A DNA stretch of 64,000 nucleotides from Casuarius casuarius (taxonomy: Eukaryota; Chordata; Aves; Casuariiformes; Casuariidae). This document shows positions 61,701-64,000 of this stretch, piece by piece. Below the pieces are notes generated by a model. That model worked only from the letters and a program-made list of their open reading frames with translations. It searched no databases and was not told where the DNA came from. The stretch is from contig PTFA01000035.1 in the NCBI GenBank assembly GCA_003342895.1, positions 1,942,837-2,006,836 of the forward strand, written 5' to 3'. Each line of letters opens with the position of its first letter. Position 1 is the stretch's first letter. A program made the translations under genes and the position numbers.

Positions 61701-64000
61701 CATTAAATCAATGAGATACCTGAACTTTAAATCCCAGCTTCCTATTTCAGATAAGCCTAAAAATGAACTTCAGCTGTGAATATGTGTATATACTAAGGTG
61801 AATTACAGTTAGTATAGCTTAAGAGTCTGAAAAAAAATTCTATTGGCCATACATTGTTTCTGCCCATCAATCACACTTACGGAGAAATGGCAGCGTGTAA
61901 GAAATTTGATGTACATGGCTTACCTATGGTGGTATCTGCTTAACCATCTTTGCTGTCAGAAAATTGTCTTCTCAAAATCCATCCAGTGAAGGGTTTTCAG
62001 GATGAAGAATAAATGTTTCTGCCAGCACCTCAGAAGGTTACCAGTTCTCAGAAGCAAAACAGTTTCTCACGTAGTTTCAGTATTATTCAGATTGCATTCA
62101 TGGTTCAACGCCCAGCTAGGACTGGCTAATTCGTAATGTAAGTACGATTTCTATTCCATGTGAGCATTATTGTCATTAATACATTTCAAAGTCAGCACCT
62201 GTGGGGGTAAAACCTTACTGTTTGTGAAGTCAGTGGATCTATTCACGGATTAAGATACCGGTGCACAGTTTCTATATAAAAAATTAAAAGAGCATGAAAG
62301 AATCCATTGCCTGGGCTAGATTTTGAATGCATTCCTCACACTAGCCTTGAATTACACAAATAAAAAATTGTCACTGTTGATAGCAATATCACTGAAAAAA
62401 AGATGACAGCCCCTGACCAGGTAAGGAAGGAGATTTGCAATTTGATCTGTAGAGTGAAGCATTAGACTTTTTTTTTTTTTTTACCTATGACTTTGCTTGT
62501 GCGGAGAACATGTTTGTAAAATACTATGGAGTTTAGGCAATCAGGGGGCAATCCCATTCTGCTTTTCAAAACCTGCATCCAAACTCTGGAAATGGTATTT
62601 CAAATTATAAAATCATAATTTAAGCATACGAACTATTGCATAACACACACATGGAACTTGCAAGACGGGCTCAGGACTGAGGACTTTAATGCTGATGTTG
62701 ACTGGCTGCTACCTCAAGTTTCCATTTTTAAAAAATTATCAGCATTTAGTTGTATGTTAATCTCCTTGTGGGAAGGAAAAAACAAGTCACAAGGAAACAG
62801 AAAATGATCTTTTGAAAAAATGTCTGTTATGCTCTATTGTTAACATTATTCTATGGAACCAGCTTGAAAATTTATAGATAAAATTGTTCTTTGATCTTGG
62901 TGCTGGATATTTAGCATGCCTTTCATTTTCAAGATCTTCAGTGATTTCATTGGGCTAATTAAAAGGTATGGGTAACATTTTTATGAGTATTATATCTTTC
63001 AATCTTTAATTTAAAGGAGAGCATCAAAGAAAACCATTAAGCATCCTGTATAATCAAAATAGTCAAGAAGTTCATATAAACAGAGATGGACATTTTTAAT
63101 GAAATGCCCATTTGAAATACGCTGCTTCAAAGTACTTTTTAAAATTAGTTTATGTATTAAATATTTAGCAGTGGAAGTTTTCTAGATATGTCTAATGGTG
63201 CAAATTTTTCTTCGGGCTCATTCACTCAGAAAAAACTCCAATTTGCTTTTGGTGTCCAAAGTAAAAATGTCATCTCAAATCATACCCGTAAGAGTGAGAG
63301 AGGAAGAGGAGCCTGGACCTGGGACAGGTGTCATGATCCTGCAGGGACTGTAAAGAAAAAGTGTTCGTAAGAGAAACAATCTTATACATCTGCCTGTAAA
63401 TAATTCGTTTTTAAAGGAGCACAGTATCTGCTCTCATTATCCATAAAATGATCTCTTTAGGAATATGAGAGTTGTATTTGCAATTTCAAAAAGACCATAT
63501 CTTGGGGAAGTGATAAAAATATATATTCCCAGAGTGTTTAGTCTCTAAAGGAATGTTTTGTTTTGAAGATTATCATTTTGTTTACAGAGTGGTTGATATG
63601 AAGTGACAGACCTAAGATCTAGTTATTATTTCAGTTACTATTTTGTTTTTTAATCAGATCAGCTTGTACTAAACACATCAAAACCAAAGTATAAATAAGC
63701 CTCCGCTGAATATCTTTCAGGTTAAATTTGCCATGATACAGACCGTGTCATGAACAGTGAGGAGAAGAGGGAGGCATCAGAGCAATAAAAAACATCTTAT
63801 GCTGACCTACAGAGATACATGTGCATCTCACGCTCACATGGAGGTTTTTGTTTTTCTCTGCTTTGCTTTTTAGCACTCCACACTCAGTGTTAACACGGCG
63901 CTCACGGGAGGCAGACATTTGAAGTTAGCTCTCTTGGTAAATGGTTTTCTGGTTTTATTGTGCGAAGTGGTTTTTGGGTCTGGGTTGGGGAGTGGGCCTG
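61701..64000. other. Intergenic or unannotated; no gene recognised
   Basis: The sequence is AT-rich with a T-run at 62468-62482. Frames are short (60 codons or fewer, apart from the CR1-derived one) and unsupported. Confidence 0.5.

Overview
The window looks like 64 kb of vertebrate nuclear DNA, most likely from a bird. Three things point there: CR1 retrotransposon remnants of avian/sauropsid type, an intronless receptor coding exon with chicken-type residues, and long CpG-poor, AT-rich non-coding sequence. A crocodilian or turtle cannot be formally excluded from sequence reading alone. Only one protein-coding gene is recognisable: the neuropeptide Y receptor type 2 gene (NPY2R). It lies on the minus strand, with its complete 385-codon coding exon at 54482-55639.

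Layout. Positions 1-2800 hold an old LTR-retroelement-like structure on the plus strand: two related LTR-like blocks (about 120-510 and 2293-2800) around a non-coding interior. The interior carries a degenerate array of about 73-bp tandem units and a purine-rich stretch before the second block. Positions 3092-4282 are a decayed CR1 LINE with reverse-transcriptase relics. From about 4.3 to 53.7 kb I can support no gene. This stretch holds microsatellites, a CpG cluster at 30.0-30.4 kb, a 15-base gap at 37.0 kb, a CR1 remnant at 38.7-39.05 kb, an RFX-type X-box at 40.86 kb, an AT-rich block and a short CR1 3' end at 45.3-45.9 kb, and several MIR-like SINE scraps at 46.8-52.2 kb.

NPY2R locus. 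The coding exon is preceded on the minus strand by 36 bases of 5' UTR and a strong splice acceptor at 55676-55677. Upstream, at about 58.26-59.2 kb, is a CpG island interrupted by a 615-base gap. This is the most likely place for the non-coding first exon and promoter, so the start of transcription is probably partly missing from the assembly. A possible poly(A) signal lies about 0.7 kb past the stop codon.

Beyond the island (59.2-64 kb) no gene is seen. A CR1 remnant at 61.05-61.70 kb is interrupted by one arm of an 85-bp inverted repeat whose partner lies about 0.95 kb away at 60.48 kb. No operon, CRISPR, phage or other dedicated multi-gene system is present. The more unusual material is repeat architecture (the tandem array inside the LTR element and the inverted repeat) and three receptor residues tied to antagonist insensitivity in chicken.
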